NCBI RefSeq assembly: GCF_005239225.2 | Contig: NC_133299.1 | Location: 10,048,967-10,112,966, forward strand | Length of the DNA: 64,000 nt | DNA from: Populus alba | Lineage: Eukaryota; Streptophyta; Magnoliopsida; Malpighiales; Salicaceae | Direction of reading: 5' to 3' | Part shown: one piece after another, positions 42,235-54,912 of the stretch | How positions within the stretch are numbered: position 1 is the stretch's first letter | Layout of the letters: each line of letters opens with the position of its first letter | The notes under the pieces: model-generated | What the model was told of the DNA's origin: nothing | What the model saw: the letters and a program-made list of their open reading frames with translations, nothing else | The model's database searches: none | Program-made: the position numbers and the translations under genes

Positions 42235-43172
42235 GATTTTGATGTAAAATGTGCAACTATCTAGTTTTATGGCAACAGTCATAATTCTCAATCTACCTGT
42301 TGGATCGGGCTACACATTTACATGGAGTCTCCTGACATATTTTCCTACCTTGGGTTAAAATTTCAGGACAATCTAAGTTCGGGAAGGCATCACAATATGG
42401 AAAGAAGACTTGTGGACTTTTTATTTGGTTAGAATTCTTTTTCTAAAAGGATATGGCAGCTTGTTTTGGGAATATTCTAATTCTACAAGGATCTTTAATG
42501 GGCTGAAATATAATTTTTCAAGTGTGGCAAAGATTCATTAATGTTTCAAAATCCTTTTCTTACAAGGATTCCTTATTCATCCTAACTACAATAATGAAAG
42601 AAGATTTCAGAATTAATTCTACCTTCAGATCAGATTTTCCTAGTTTATTTGGAACTTCTTAAGGGTGAAAAATCTGATTCTAGCATATTTAGGATGATAA
42701 TTTTCAGATTTTATTTGTTTTGTTTATTTTCTTCTTAGTCTTTCAGTTATTATTACTTATTTGGGTCAATTGTAAGTGGGCTTCATATAAGTCCATGTAA
42801 GGGCCATTAGGGTTTATTTAAGTCTAGAGTTAGTATAAATAAAGGCATAACCAGACATGTAAGTTAGACAATTCAGATTAATAAAACTTCTTGTTTGTTG
42901 CAATTTGTGTGTGTGTTGGTGAGATAATCTCCCTTTCATGGTTCTCTAAAGAACTGAAAAATGATTTATCGAAGAACAACTGTCTTCATGGCATCATCTT
43001 TATACTTCTCGTTCGCAAATCAATATTTGTTGGGTGGGGGTTTTCTGTTTTCAATAGTGCTAGTGTCTAGGTAGAAGTTATCTTTGTGTCACACTCTTAC
43101 CAAACCTGATTTACTTCTTGGCTTTCCGGGAATTGGTGTCTTTGCGTGACCACATGATCACGAGGTTCACAT
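42235..43172 (+). repeat. Family LTR, B/C intermediate, U3 start missing
   Basis: Starts at AAGGATTTTGATGTAAAATG (about 30 bp into B-type U3) and ends GAGGTTCACATC, where CA is expected. Early U3 is B-like; the GGGTCAATTGTAAGTGGGC part is C-like. Old, with many substitutions. Confidence 0.75.
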
Positions 43173-43635
43173 CTACAAAAAGCATGAAGTAGAAGAAAAC
43201 CAAGTGTCTCTCACTTGAAAGTTTTTGGAAGCATTGGTTATGTGCATGTAGATGATCAAGTAAGGTCCAAACTAGATGACAAAAGCAAAAGGATAATCTT
43301 TATAGGCTATGACCAAAAGTCCAAATGATACAAGCATTACAATTCTAATGAAGAAAAGATGATGATTAGTAGAGATGTTGAGTTCAATGAAAAAGGAGTA
43401 TGGGATTGGAAGGTAAATAATGGTGAGAAATATGACTTCTTACTGAATATTGATGAAGAGGAGGAAAGATATTAAGATCATCCAGAATATATAGTCACAC
43501 CTCCACAAACACCAATGAGGTTAACTTCCTTTTCTTCTAGTGAAAGCTCAAATAGTGACACTTCACCAAGTCCACCAAGAATGAGGAGCCTTGATGACTT
43601 ATATGAGGTAATTAATCCTATTGATGATGTAACAC
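43173..43635 (+). pseudogene. Ty1/copia polyprotein fragment, integrase C-terminal/linker part
   Basis: [18 protein letters not shown], then [25 protein letters not shown] and MRSLDDLYEV are hallmark copia segments after the integrase core. A TGA follows YDQKSK. The frame reads ..NPIDDVT at 43635 and resumes at 58097 with LYFHFATCDTIMFEEAIKDA, showing that the 14.5 kb between is a later insertion. Confidence 0.9.
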
Positions 43636-43952
43636 TGATGCGAACCTCGTGATCACGTGGTCACGCAACCCACAATCAAGATTGAGATCTGATCCCGGAA
43701 AGCCGAAATAGGTCTGATATGAGTGCGACACAATGGAAACCTGCCCTAAGGCACCAACACTATTGGAATGAGTAGAATGACGCCATGAAGCCAGTTAATC
43801 TTTGATAAGTCAGATTCAGTTCGTTCAAGAACTGAAGAATGCAAGAATCACTCTCACACGTTAAAACTGAAAAATTCAGAATAATAATCATCAAAGCTGC
43901 CGAAATTTTGGCCTACATGAGTTTAAATAGTTCTTGAAAAGTTAACCCTAAT
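43636..43952 (-). repeat. Antisense subtype D LTR, U5 part
   Basis: TGATGCGAACC to GTTAACCCTAAT; split by the C element at the duplicated CTAAT and continued at 51230-51597. Confidence 0.9.
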
Positions 43953-44701
43953 TGATGCGGATCAGCCCAACACTAAGCGTAATCATGCCAACGATCCATT
44001 GGAGGTGCCAATTGGGCCAATCACAAGAGCTAGGGCAAAGAAGCTTAAAGAAGCATTGAATGGGCTTGTTCAGAACTTATGGAGCAAGATGGACGTAGAA
44101 GGGCTTGGGACATTTAAGGAGCATGAAGGACAGCCTTTAATTCATCTAGTTCAAGTCCAAGAAGAGCCCAATTCATGTGGAACAAGGGGTTGATATGTCC
44201 AGCCCAATACCAACCTTGTTAGGCTTGTTTTGTTTCCTAATGCTACAAGGATAAAAAGCCAGCAACTTATTATTCTCCTAATTAAGTAAGGAAGTTGGCC
44301 ATATCTTATTCCTAAAGAGGGGAGGACTATTTAATGCTTTTCCTAACATATGAAGGAAAGTAATTAAATCAGCAACACAAATTTGATTCTAGCATATTTA
44401 GGATGGTAATTTTTGGATTTTTTATTATTTTTATTATTTTCTTCTTAGTTTTTGGGTTATTATTACTTATTTGGGTCAATTGTAAGTGGGCTTCATATAA
44501 GTCCACCAAAGGGGGGGTCCATTAGGGTTTCTTTAAGTCTAGAGTCAGTATAAATAGAGGCATAACCAAATATGTAAGGTTACGCAATTTTCATATCAAT
44601 AAACTTCTTTGCTGCACTTGTTGTGTGTTGGTGGGATAATCTCCCTTCCTTGGTTCTCTAAAGAACTGAAAACGACTTATCGAAGAACAACTGGCTTCGT
44701 G
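43953..44701 (+). repeat. Subtype C 5' LTR, 3' end deleted
   Basis: TGATGCGGATCAGCCC to AACTGGCTTCGTG, then ATTTCTTCTTTTCTTG of the leader. The U5 end and PBS are missing. Confidence 0.9.
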
Positions 44702-45586
44702 ATTTCTTCTTTTCTTGATTTGGTATCATATAAAAAAAAAGGGTTATTTCATTTGGTTCTTGACCAAAATATATCAGTGGCATAAAAAAAAAGAGAAAAA
44801 AAAGTCATTAAAAAAGGCATTCGTTTGTTTCTGGCGCAAAAAAAAAAAACTAAACAAAGGAAACCAAATCAAGTCAGAATGAGCTCAAATTTTATTTTGT
44901 TATTACTGGGACCCTAATCGCACCACATATTGATTTTGGGGTCAATTGGATATCGTTTACTTTGGGTTTCAAATTCTGGTATAATTAGGTCTGATTCATA
45001 ACGTTTTTGCGTCAATCTATCAAACCTTATCGTAAGTTGCTCAAATTTCATATTCTGTCTATTTGGGTTGGTAGATCACTATATCTGAAATTTTAGCTCA
45101 ATTGGACATCATTGACTTTAGGTTCCAGATTCGGACTTAACTCGTCATAAACGAGTCTGTTTTGCGTTAACTTTTGAAATTCGCTTTCTTTCTGTTGTTT
45201 TCATTTCTTGCCATTTATTTTCATCATATCCAACGTATCCAGGTGTTGTTTCATCATTTTTCATATTTTGTTTCTGTTTTTTTTTTTCGAGTCTTCAGTT
45301 TCGTTCATATTTCGGATAGACTCGCTTGCTACTCGCGAGACTATCATCGCAATTTCGTTTTGCTTGTTTTCTGGTTTTTATTGCTTCTTGAGTCATATAT
45401 ATAGATATATTTGGATTGCGCTGCCAAGTTGGTTTTATTTGGTGTTGGTTTCAGTTTCGCAAGAACCATAAGAAGGTGAGACGAGAGGTGTGAGCGTGTG
45501 TGGACATTAAGAGTGTTTGAGCGAAACATGAGCGACGTGAGGGTAATTTTTTTTTTTACCACTAACCAATTTTTGCAGGTATTATC

Positions 45587-48500
45587 ATGTCAGATCAAAA
45601 CAACACACCACCCCATCCCGAGGGAGAACTTACGTTCCAAATGCAAGCCATGACACAAATGATTGAGAGGATGAATTTTGTGATGGGAAACGTGTGTGAC
45701 AGACTTGATAGGGTGGAGAAACGTGGTAATGAGGCTGGTACAAGTACCCAAAATGTGAGGAACCTTGGGGCTGAACTGAAAGCTAACAGTGGCAGTAGGG
45801 CCGAAAGGGCAAGGTGGGCTGATTATGAGGATTTTGAGGAGGCTGTTGATGATATTGGTGATGGTGGTTTTGAGGATGAGGCCATAGGCCATCGGGAAGG
45901 TTTTTGGCAGCCTAGAAACCGAAGGGATTTTGGGAATAGAACTAGGGGCCAATTCGGCCAAAGGGAAAATTTCCGTAGTGTTGGGGGACATGCTGATTTA
46001 GATGGTGATTTGGATTCTATCAAACTGAAAATACCTGCTTTTCAAGGTAAAAACGATCCCGAGGCATATTTGGAGTGGGAGAAAAAGGTGGATTGGATTT
46101 TTGATTGCCATAACTATTCGGAGGCAAAGAAAGTGAAATTGGTTGTCATCGAATTCACGGATTATGCACTGATTTGGTGGGATCAGAATGTTATTAGTAG
46201 AAGGAGGAGTGGAGAGAGGCCGGTAGTGTCATGGGAGGACATGAAAGTGTTGATGAGAAGGCGATTTGTGCCTAACCACTATTATAGAGATTTGTATCTG
46301 AAATTGCAGGGTTTAAATCAGGGTTCTAGGTCCGTGGATGAGTATTTCAAGGAGATGGAGATCGCCATGATTCGGGCCAATGTGATTGAGGATCGGGAAG
46401 CTACTATGGCTAGATTTTTAAATGGGCTGAATAGAGACATTGCGAATGTTGTAGAATTACAACATTGTGTGGAATTGGAGGACATGGTCCATATGGCAAC
46501 GAAGGTGGAGAGGCAAATAAAGAGAAGGGGCAGTACATGTTTTCATACCAATTCGGCATCATCTTCCTCAATATGGAGGCCGAATTTTAAGACAGAGGGG
46601 GCTGCCCAACCAAAGCCTTATGCAAGGGCCGAACCACCTAAGGCCAAAAAGGATACTCATACGGATGGGAAAGGTAAATCTGAATATCAACTTGCTCGTG
46701 ATAGAGATATTAAATGCTTTAAGTGTTTAGGGAAGGGGCACATTGCATCTCAGTGTCCAAACCGAAGAGTTATGCTTACAAGAGACAATGGGGAGGTTGA
46801 ATCTGAAAGTGAAGAGATGCCACCTTTGGTGGATTGTAGTGATGAGGAGATTGCATATCCTGTTGAGGGAGAGGCCTTGGTTATAAGGCGTGCGCTGAAC
46901 ATGCAAATCAAAGCAGATGATGTAGATCAGCAACGGGAAAATATATTTCACACTCGATGTCATATCCAAAACAAGGTATGTAGCATGATAATTGATGGAG
47001 GTAGTTGTGCTAATATTGCTAGTGATACCCTTGTGAAGAAATTGAATCTGAGTTGTATTAAGCATATGAGGCCTTATAGATTGCAATGGTTGAATGAATG
47101 TGGTGAAGTGAGGGTTACTAAGCAGGTTTTGATTGCGTTTGCTATTGGGAAGTATTCTGATGAGATTTTGTGTGATGTAGTCCCAATGCATGCTAGTCAC
47201 TTACTTTTGGGGCGTCCATGGCAGTTTGATCGGAAAGCGATTCATGATGGGTTTAGAAATAGGTTCACTATTGTAAAAGATGGTAAAACCATCACTCTTG
47301 TACCTCTTTCTCCAAAAAAAGTGTATGATGATCAAACCAAATTAAAAAAAGAATGTGAGGATGGGAAGAGTGAAAATTCACGCGAGGAAAATGGTGAGAG
47401 AAAACCATCAGATTCGGCTAAACCTAAATCATTAATAAAACCGGTTGAGAGTGGAGGTAAAAACCGAGGAGTGAAGAAAGTAAGCTTGTGTGATGATAGT
47501 AGTGTGGAAAAATTAAAGAAACAACCTAATTTTTATGCAAAAGGATCTCAAATCAGATCTGCATTTTTCACTAATAAGCCAATGATCTTACTTGTGTATA
47601 AGGAGGCTTATTTTAACACTAACGATCTTGATTCTGCTATTCCTAGTGTGGCTGTTTCTTTGATGCAGGAGTTTGATGATGTATTTCCTGAAGACATCCC
47701 TAATGGCTTACCACCATTAAGGGGGATTGAACATCAAATTGACCTTGTGCCTGGAGCTTCGATTCCTAACCGTCCAGCCTATAGAAGCAACCCCGAAGAG
47801 ACAAAGAAGCTTCAAAGGCAAGTAGATGAGTTGATGATGAAGGGTTACATTCGTGAGAGTATGAGTCCTTGTGTTGTGCCAGTGCTACTTGTGCCTAAAA
47901 AGGATGGAACATGGAGGATGTGTGTTGATTGTCGTGTCGTCAATAACATAACGGTAAAGTATCGACATCCTATTCCTAGGCTTGATGACATGCTAGATGA
48001 GTTACATGGATCATGTATTTTCTCTAAGATTGATCTAAAAAGTGGGTACCATCAGATTAGAATGAAAGAGGGTGATGAGTGGAAAACTGCATTTAAGACT
48101 AAGCATGGTTTGTATGAATGGTTAGTCATGCCGTTTGGACTTACGAACGCGCCTAGCACGTTTATGCGTTTAATGAATCATGTATTGCGTGCGTTTATAG
48201 GTAAGTTTGTTGTTGTGTATTTTGATGACATTTTGATCTATAGCAAGAACTTAAATGAGCATCTTGATCATTTGCGTAATGTACTTAGTGTGTTGCGTAG
48301 TGAGCAATTATATGCTAATCTTAAGAAGTGTACCTTTTGTATGGAAAAAATTGTGTTTCTTGGCTATGTCGTAACTGCACAGGGTATCGAGATGGACAAG
48401 GAGAAAGTTAAGGCCATCCAGGATTGGCCTACACCAAAATCGGTAAGTGAGGTAAGGAGTTTTCATGGACTTGCTAGTTTTTATAGAAGGTTTGTGAAGG

Positions 48501-50518
48501 ATTTTAGTATTATTGCTGCACCTTTAACTGAAATTGTTAAAAAGTCTGTTGGATTCAAATGGAATGATGAACAGGATAAGGCTTTTAATTTGTTGAAAGA
48601 TGAACTTTGTTCGGCACCTGTTTTAGCTTTGCCTGACTTTACGAGAGCTTTTGAAGTTGAATGTGATGCGTCAGGTATTGGTATAGGAGCTGTGTTAATG
48701 CAGGATAAAAGGCCCATTGCGTATTTCAACGAAAAACTTAATGGGGCAACTTTGAATTACCCTACATATGACAAGGAGCTCTATGCCTTGGTAAGATCTC
48801 TAGAGACGTGGCAGCATTACCTGTGGCCCAAGGAGTTTGTGATACATTCTGATCATGAATCATTGAAGCACTTAAAAGGGCAAGGTAAGTTGAGTAGGAG
48901 ACATGCTAAATGGGTGGAATTTATTGAAACCTTTCCATATGTGATCAAATATAAGCAAGGAAAGGAAAACATTGTAGCTGATGCACTTTCGCGCAGGTAT
49001 GCTCTTTTATCTACTTTGGATGCTAGATTTCTAGGATTTGAACACACAAAAGAATTGTACAAGGATGATAGTGATTTTGCTAATGTTTACAATGCTTGCA
49101 AAACTTTGGCTTTTGGGAAGTTTTATAGACTTGATGGATATTTGTTTAAAGAGAGTCGATTATGTGTTCCGTTAAGTTCTATGCGTGAATTGCTTGTACG
49201 TGAAGCACATGGGGGCGGGTTGATGGGGCATTTTGGTGTTGTTAAGACTTTGGATGTGTTGCATGAGCATTTTTATTAGCCTAAAATGAAAAAAGATGTG
49301 CAGCGCATATGTGATAAATGCATAACTTGTAGGAAAGCAAAGTCTAGGACTCAACCACATGGCTTGTATAACCCTTTACCTGTACCTAAGGAACCATGGG
49401 TAGACATTTCGATGGATTTCGTCTTAGGTTTACCTAGGTCAAAACGGGGTAGGGATTCAATCTTTGTAGTTGTTGATAGGTTTTCAAAGATGGCACACTT
49501 TATTCCATGTCATAAAACCGATGATGCCACTAACATTGCTGATTTGTTCTTTAGGGAGATAGTACGACTTCACGGGGTCCCTAAGAGCATTGTTTCTGAT
49601 AGAGATGTTAAGTTCCTTAGTTATTTTTGGAAGGTGTTATGGGGAAAATTGGGTACTAAACTGTTGTTTTCAACTACTTGTCACCCCCAAACAGATGGAC
49701 AAACCGAAGTAGTTAATAGGACCTTAACACAACTTTTGCGTGTTGTCATTCAAAAGAACTTAAGGAATTGGGAAGATTGTTTGCCATTTATAGAGTTTGC
49801 ATATAATCGTAGTGTGCACTCTACTACTGAATTTTCACCATTTGAAATTGTGTATGGATTTAACCCTTTAACTCCAATGGATTTGATTCCTTTGCCTGTT
49901 GATGAAAGGGTTAGTTTGGATGGTAATCGTAAAGCACAGGTGGTCAAAACACTCCATGAGAGTGTGCGGCAACAGATTGAAAAGAGGAATCATGTGTATG
50001 CGACCAAAGCCAATAAAGGGCGCAAACATGTTGTCTTTCAGCCCGGCGATTAGGTTTGGGTGCATATGCGCAAGGAGAGATTTCCGGCTCATAGGAAATC
50101 AAAGCTACAACCACGAGGAGATGGGCCATTTCAGATCCTTGAGAGGATCAATGACAATGCCTATAAAGTTGATTTGCCAGGTGAGTATGGTGTTAGTGCT
50201 AGCTTTAATGTTTCTGATCTTACTTTGTTTGATGTAGGCAATGATTCGAGGTCGAATCCTTTTGAAGAGAGAGGGGATGATGCGGATCAGCCCAACACTA
50301 AGCGTAATCATGCCAACGATCCATTGGAGGTGCCAATTGGGCCAATCACAAGAGCTAGGGCAAAGAAGCTTAAAGAAGCATTGAATGGGCTTGTTCAGAA
50401 CTTATGGAGCAAGATGGACGTAGAAGGGCTTGGGACATTTAAGGAGCATGAAGGACAGCCTTTAATTCATCTAGTTCAAGTCCAAGAAGAGCCTAATTCA
50501 TGTGGAACAAGGGGTTGA
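45587..50518 (+). pseudogene. Subtype C Gag-Pol polyprotein, two internal stops
   Basis: ATG at 45587 (MSDQNNTPP). 1,230 codons are open to TAG at 49277-49279. Gag: [31 protein letters not shown] knuckle [14 protein letters not shown] from residue 377. Protease: DGGSCAN, Asp470. RT: YFDD 878-881. RNase [10 protein letters not shown], Asp1027. The stop replaces Trp in HFYWPKM; a second TAG (50051-50053) replaces Trp in PGDWVWVH. Between them the integrase is intact with a D,D35E core ([22 protein letters not shown]). The last ~80 codons lie in the 3' LTR and carry GPITRARAKKLKEALN. Tail-in-LTR organisation is known from CRM-type chromoviruses; I place this near CRM by recalled RT/IN similarity, moderate certainty. 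Confidence 0.9.
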
Positions 50519-51229
50519 TATGTCCAGCCCAATACCAACCTTGTTAGGCTTGTTTTGTTTCCTAATGCTACAAGGATAAAAAGCCAGCAACTTATTATTC
50601 TCCTAATTAAGTAAGGAAGTTGGCCATATCTTATTCCTAAAGAGGGGAGGACTATTTAATGCTTTTCCTAACATATGAAGGAAAGTAATTAAATCAGCAA
50701 CACAAATTTGATTCTAGCATATTTAGGATGGTAATTTTCGGATTTTTTATTATTTTCTTCTTAGTTTTTGGGTTATTATTACTTATTTGGGTCAATTGTA
50801 AGTGGGCTTCATATAAGTCCACCAAAGGGGGGGTCCATTAGGGTTTCTTTAAGTCTAGAGTCAGTATAAATAGAGGCATAACCAAATATGTAAGGTTACG
50901 CAATTTTCATATCAATAAACTTCTTTGCTGCACTTGTTGTGTGTTGGTGGGATAATCTCCCTTCCTTGGTTCTCTAAAGAACTGAAAACGACTTATCGAA
51001 GAACAACTGGCTTCGTGGCGTCATCCTTATACTTCTCGTTCGCGAATCAATATTCGTTGGGTGGGGGTTTACGTTTCCAATAGTGTTGGTGCCTAGGTAC
51101 AAGTTATCTTTGTGTCACACTCCTATCAATTTGTGTCACACTCCTATCAAACCTGATTCACTTGGCTTTCCGGGAATTAGTGTCTCTGCGTGTGGGTTGC
51201 GTGACCACGTGATCACGAGGTTCGCATCA
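50278..51229 (+). repeat. Subtype C 3' LTR, complete
   Basis: 952 bp. The first 241 bp encode the integrase tail to the TGA at 50516-50518. A TATA-like TATAAATAGAGGC lies near 50866-50878. A 21-bp duplication (TTTGTGTCACACTCCTATCAA twice) lies near 51109-51149. Confidence 0.9.
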
Positions 51230-51597
51230 CTAATGGACCCTTTATGTGAACTTATATGAGGTCCACTCAAAACTGACCCAAAACCCTAAAATGAAAAGCC
51301 CATAACTTAATCCAAACAAGCCTTGGATCCTAGCTTAAAACAAAGTATGAATTAAGCCCAAACAAGCATTGGGCTGTAGCTAACAAAATAAAATAAAGCC
51401 CTTATCTCATGGCCCAAATAAGGTTGTATTGGATCTCCTCTTGATACTCCAATGGACCTTCCAATTCTGACTTGGTGGAAACCTTCAAAACCAATGCATT
51501 CAATGCGTCTTTCAATGTCTTTGTCTTGGACCGAGTCATTGGTCCATTTGGAACATGTAATGGGTCCTTGCTGGTGTTTCTGGGCTGGTCCGCATCA
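51230..51597 (-). repeat. Antisense subtype D LTR, U3 part
   Basis: Continues 43952 after the duplicated CTAAT and ends GGCTGGTCCGCATCA. About 200 bp of U3, including the TATA region present in the solo D LTR (29221-29330), are deleted. Confidence 0.85.
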
Positions 51598-54500
51598 TCC
51601 CCTCTCTACTCGAAAGGATTCGACCTCGAATCAAAATCTGTGTCAAACAAAGTAAGATTAGCAACATTAAAGGTACCACTAACACTATACTCACCTGGAA
51701 GGTCAATTTTGTATGCGTTGTCATTGATTCTCTCTAAAACCTGAAAAGGACCATCACCACGAGGCTGTAATTTTGATTTCCTTTGGTTAGGAAATCGTTC
51801 CTTACGCATGTGCACCCATACCCAATCACCGGGTTGGAAAACAACCAGTTTACGTCCCTTATTTGCTTTAGAAGCGTAAAGTCTGTTCTTTTTCTCTATT
51901 TGTAGTCGAACTCCCTCATGGAGTTCTCTCACCATCTTTGCCTTCTTTTCACCATCTAAACTTACCCTTTCTTCAAAAGGTAAAGGAATTAAGTCCATAG
52001 GAGTTAGTGGATTAAAACCATAAACAATTTCAAAAGGAGAAAAAGTAGTAGTTGAATGCACAGTTCTGTTATAAGCAAACTCAACAAAAGGCAAACATTC
52101 TTCCCAACTTTTCAAATTCTTTTGAATTACAGCACGTAAAAGTTGGGATAATGTTCTATTCACTACCTTAGTTTGTCCATCTGTTTGAGGATGGCATGTT
52201 GTCGAAAATAAGAGTTTAGTTCCCAACTTTCCCCATAAGGTCTTCCAAAAGTAACTAAGGAACTTAACATCACGATCTGACACTATACTCTTAGGAATGT
52301 CATGCAAACGTACAATCTCTCTAAAGAACAAGTCTGCGATATGACATGCATCATCTGTTTTATGGCATGGAATGAAATGCGCCATTTTAGAAAACCTATC
52401 AACCACAACAAAGATAGAGTCTCTACCTTTCTTTGACCTAGGTAAACCTAAAACAAAGTCCATAGAGATATCTACCCAAGGTTCAGTAGGCACAGGTAGT
52501 GGTGTATATAGTCCATGCGGTTGTACTCTAGATTTTGCCTTTCTACAAGCAATGCACTGTTCACAAATTCGTTGCACATCTCTTTTCATCTTTGGCCAAT
52601 AGAAATGCTCATGCAATACATCCAAGGTTTTCGCCACCCCAAAGTGACCCATTAAACCACCCCCATGTGCTTCACGAACAAGCAATTCACGCAAAGAACT
52701 AGCAGGAACACATAATCTATTCTCTTTGAACAAATAACCATCCATCAAATAAAACTTACCGAAAGCCGAATGTCCACATGCATTATAAATCTCAGCAAAG
52801 TCATAGTCATTATCATACAATTCCTTCACATATTCAAAACCTAACAATCTAGTATTCATGGTGTGTAAAAGAACATACCTGCGCGAGAGTGCATCAGCTA
52901 CGATGTTCTCTTTCCCTTGCTTATACTTGATTACGTAAGGGAAAGTTTCAATGAATTCAACCCATTTTGCATGCCTCCTATTCAACTTACCTTGTCCTTT
53001 CAGATGTTTCAAGGACTCATGATCCGAATGGATTACGAACTCTTTTGGCCACAAGTAATGCTGCCATGTCTCAAGTGCTCTTACCAATGCATAGAGTTCT
53101 TTATTGTAAGTTGGATAGTTCAAGGTCGCTCCACTTAACTTCTCACTGAAATACGCAATAGGTCTCCGATCCTGCATCAAAACAGCACCTATTCCTATTC
53201 CAGACGCATCACATTCTATTTCAAATGCTTTCGTAAAATCAGGTAAACCCAAAACAGGTGCAGAACATAATTTCTCTTTCAAAAGAATAAATGCCAATTC
53301 TTGTTCCTCCCCCCATTTAAACCCAACTGATTTTTTAACAACTTCATTTAAAGGGGCAGCTATTGTACTGAAATCTTTCACAAAACGCCTGTAAAAACTA
53401 GCTAACCCATGAAAACTCCTTACCTCACTTACCGATTTGGGTGTAGGCCAATCCCGGATGGCCTTAACTTTCTCCTCATCCATCTCGATACCCTGTGCAG
53501 TTACAACATAGCCAAGAAACACAATTTTTTCCATGCAAAAGGCACACTTTGTAAAATTAGCATACAATTTCTCACTACGCAACACACTAAGTACATTACG
53601 CAAATGATCAAGATGCTCAATTAAGTTCTTGCTATATATCAAAATGTCATCAAAATACACAACCACAAACTTACCTATAAATGCACGCAAAACATGATTC
53701 ATTAAGCGCATAAATGTACTAGGTGCATTTGTAAGTCCAAACGGCATTACTAACCATTCATACAAACCATGTTTAGTTTTAAATGTTGTTTTCCACTCAT
53801 CACCTTCTTTCATCCTAATTTGATGGTACCCACTTTTCAAGTCAATTTTAGAGAAAATACAGGATCCATGTAACTCATCTAACATGTCATCAAGCCTAGG
53901 AATGGGATGTCTATATTTTACCGTTATGTTGTTGATGGCCCGACAATCAACACACATCCTCCATGTTCCATCCTTCTTTGGCACAAGTAGCACGGGTACA
54001 ACACACGGGCTCATACTCTCACGAATGTAGCCCTTTTCCATCAGCTCATCAACTTGCCTTTGAAGCTCCTTCGTCTCCTCGGGATTGCTTCTATAAGCTG
54101 ATCGGTTAGGAATTGAAGCTCCGGGTACAAAATCAATCTGATGCTCTATCCCCCTCAATGGTGGTAATCCGCTAGGAGTATTGTCGGGGAACACATCATC
54201 AAATCTCTGCAACAAAGAAATAGCAACACTAGGCACAATATGATCAAGATCATTAGTATTAAAGTAAGCCTCTTTGTACACAAGTAAGATCATTGGCTTG
54301 TTAGTGAAAAATGCAGATCTGACCTCACCCTCTCTAGCATAAAAATTGGGTTGTTTCTTTAGTTTTTCCACACAATTCTCATCACACTTGCTGACTTTCT
54401 TCACTCCTCTTGTCTTACCTCCACTCTCGGCCAGATTTGGGTGTTTTTGAGTTATGGTCGAATGGTTTGATTTGTTTGGAGTGTTGGCCGAATATTTGCT

Positions 54501-54912
54501 TGTGTTTGGATGGGTGGCCGAATGGGTTGTCGTGGTTTGGGTTCTAGCCGAATCTGATGGTCTTCTCTCCCCTTGTTCCTCACCTTGATTTTCTCTCCCC
54601 ATTGCCTCATGCTCACTTTTTAGCTTTATTTGATCATCATACACCTGTTTGGGTGTAAGAGGTACAAGAGTGATGGTTTTACCATCTTTTACAATGGTAT
54701 ACCTATTTTTAACCCCATCATGAATTGCCTTCCTATCATATTGCCATGGTCTCCCCAACAACATGTGACTTGCTTGCATTGGTACCACGTCGCACAGAAC
54801 TTCATCAACATATTTCCCAATCGAAAATGGAACCAAAACTTGTTTAGTCACTTTCACTTCACCACTATCATTCAGCCATTGCAATCTATATGGTTTAGCA
54901 TGCTTAGCAGTA
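51598..54912 (-). pseudogene. Subtype D Pol (protease end to integrase), 5' truncated
   Basis: On the minus strand a frame open for more than 1,090 codons, from [14 protein letters not shown] (end of protease) through a Thr/Ser/Asn-rich linker, RT ([21 protein letters not shown]), RNase H ([22 protein letters not shown]), the integrase zinc finger (H..H..CEQC), [12 protein letters not shown] and SDRD. The catalytic Glu of the D,D35E triad is Lys (TDGQTKVV; codon 52167-52169, GAG to AAG), so this integrase should be inactive. A TAG follows SNPFE at 51603-51605; beyond it the tail in the LTR would read DDADQPRNTSKD. Gag and the protease active site are lost at the 54912/54913 joint. Confidence 0.9.

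Larger units (their letters stand above)
43953..51229 (+). mobile_element. Nearly full-length subtype C gag-pol element (7.3 kb), TSD CTAAT
   Basis: 5' LTR 43953-44701 (3' part deleted), leader, gag-pol 45587-50518, 3' LTR 50278-51229, flanked by CTAAT (43948-43952, 51230-51234). The comparable parts of its LTRs differ at only a few positions by eye, so it is the youngest insertion here. A deletion of roughly 300 bp removes the end of the 5' LTR, the PBS and the first part of the leader, so it cannot prime reverse transcription. It interrupts the antisense D LTR. Confidence 0.9.

Noticed and set aside
45590..45991. Antisense frames opposite gag (also at 7133, 12943 and 46727)
   Set aside because: They mirror the codon pattern of gag and protease on the other strand and vary with it; no independent signal.
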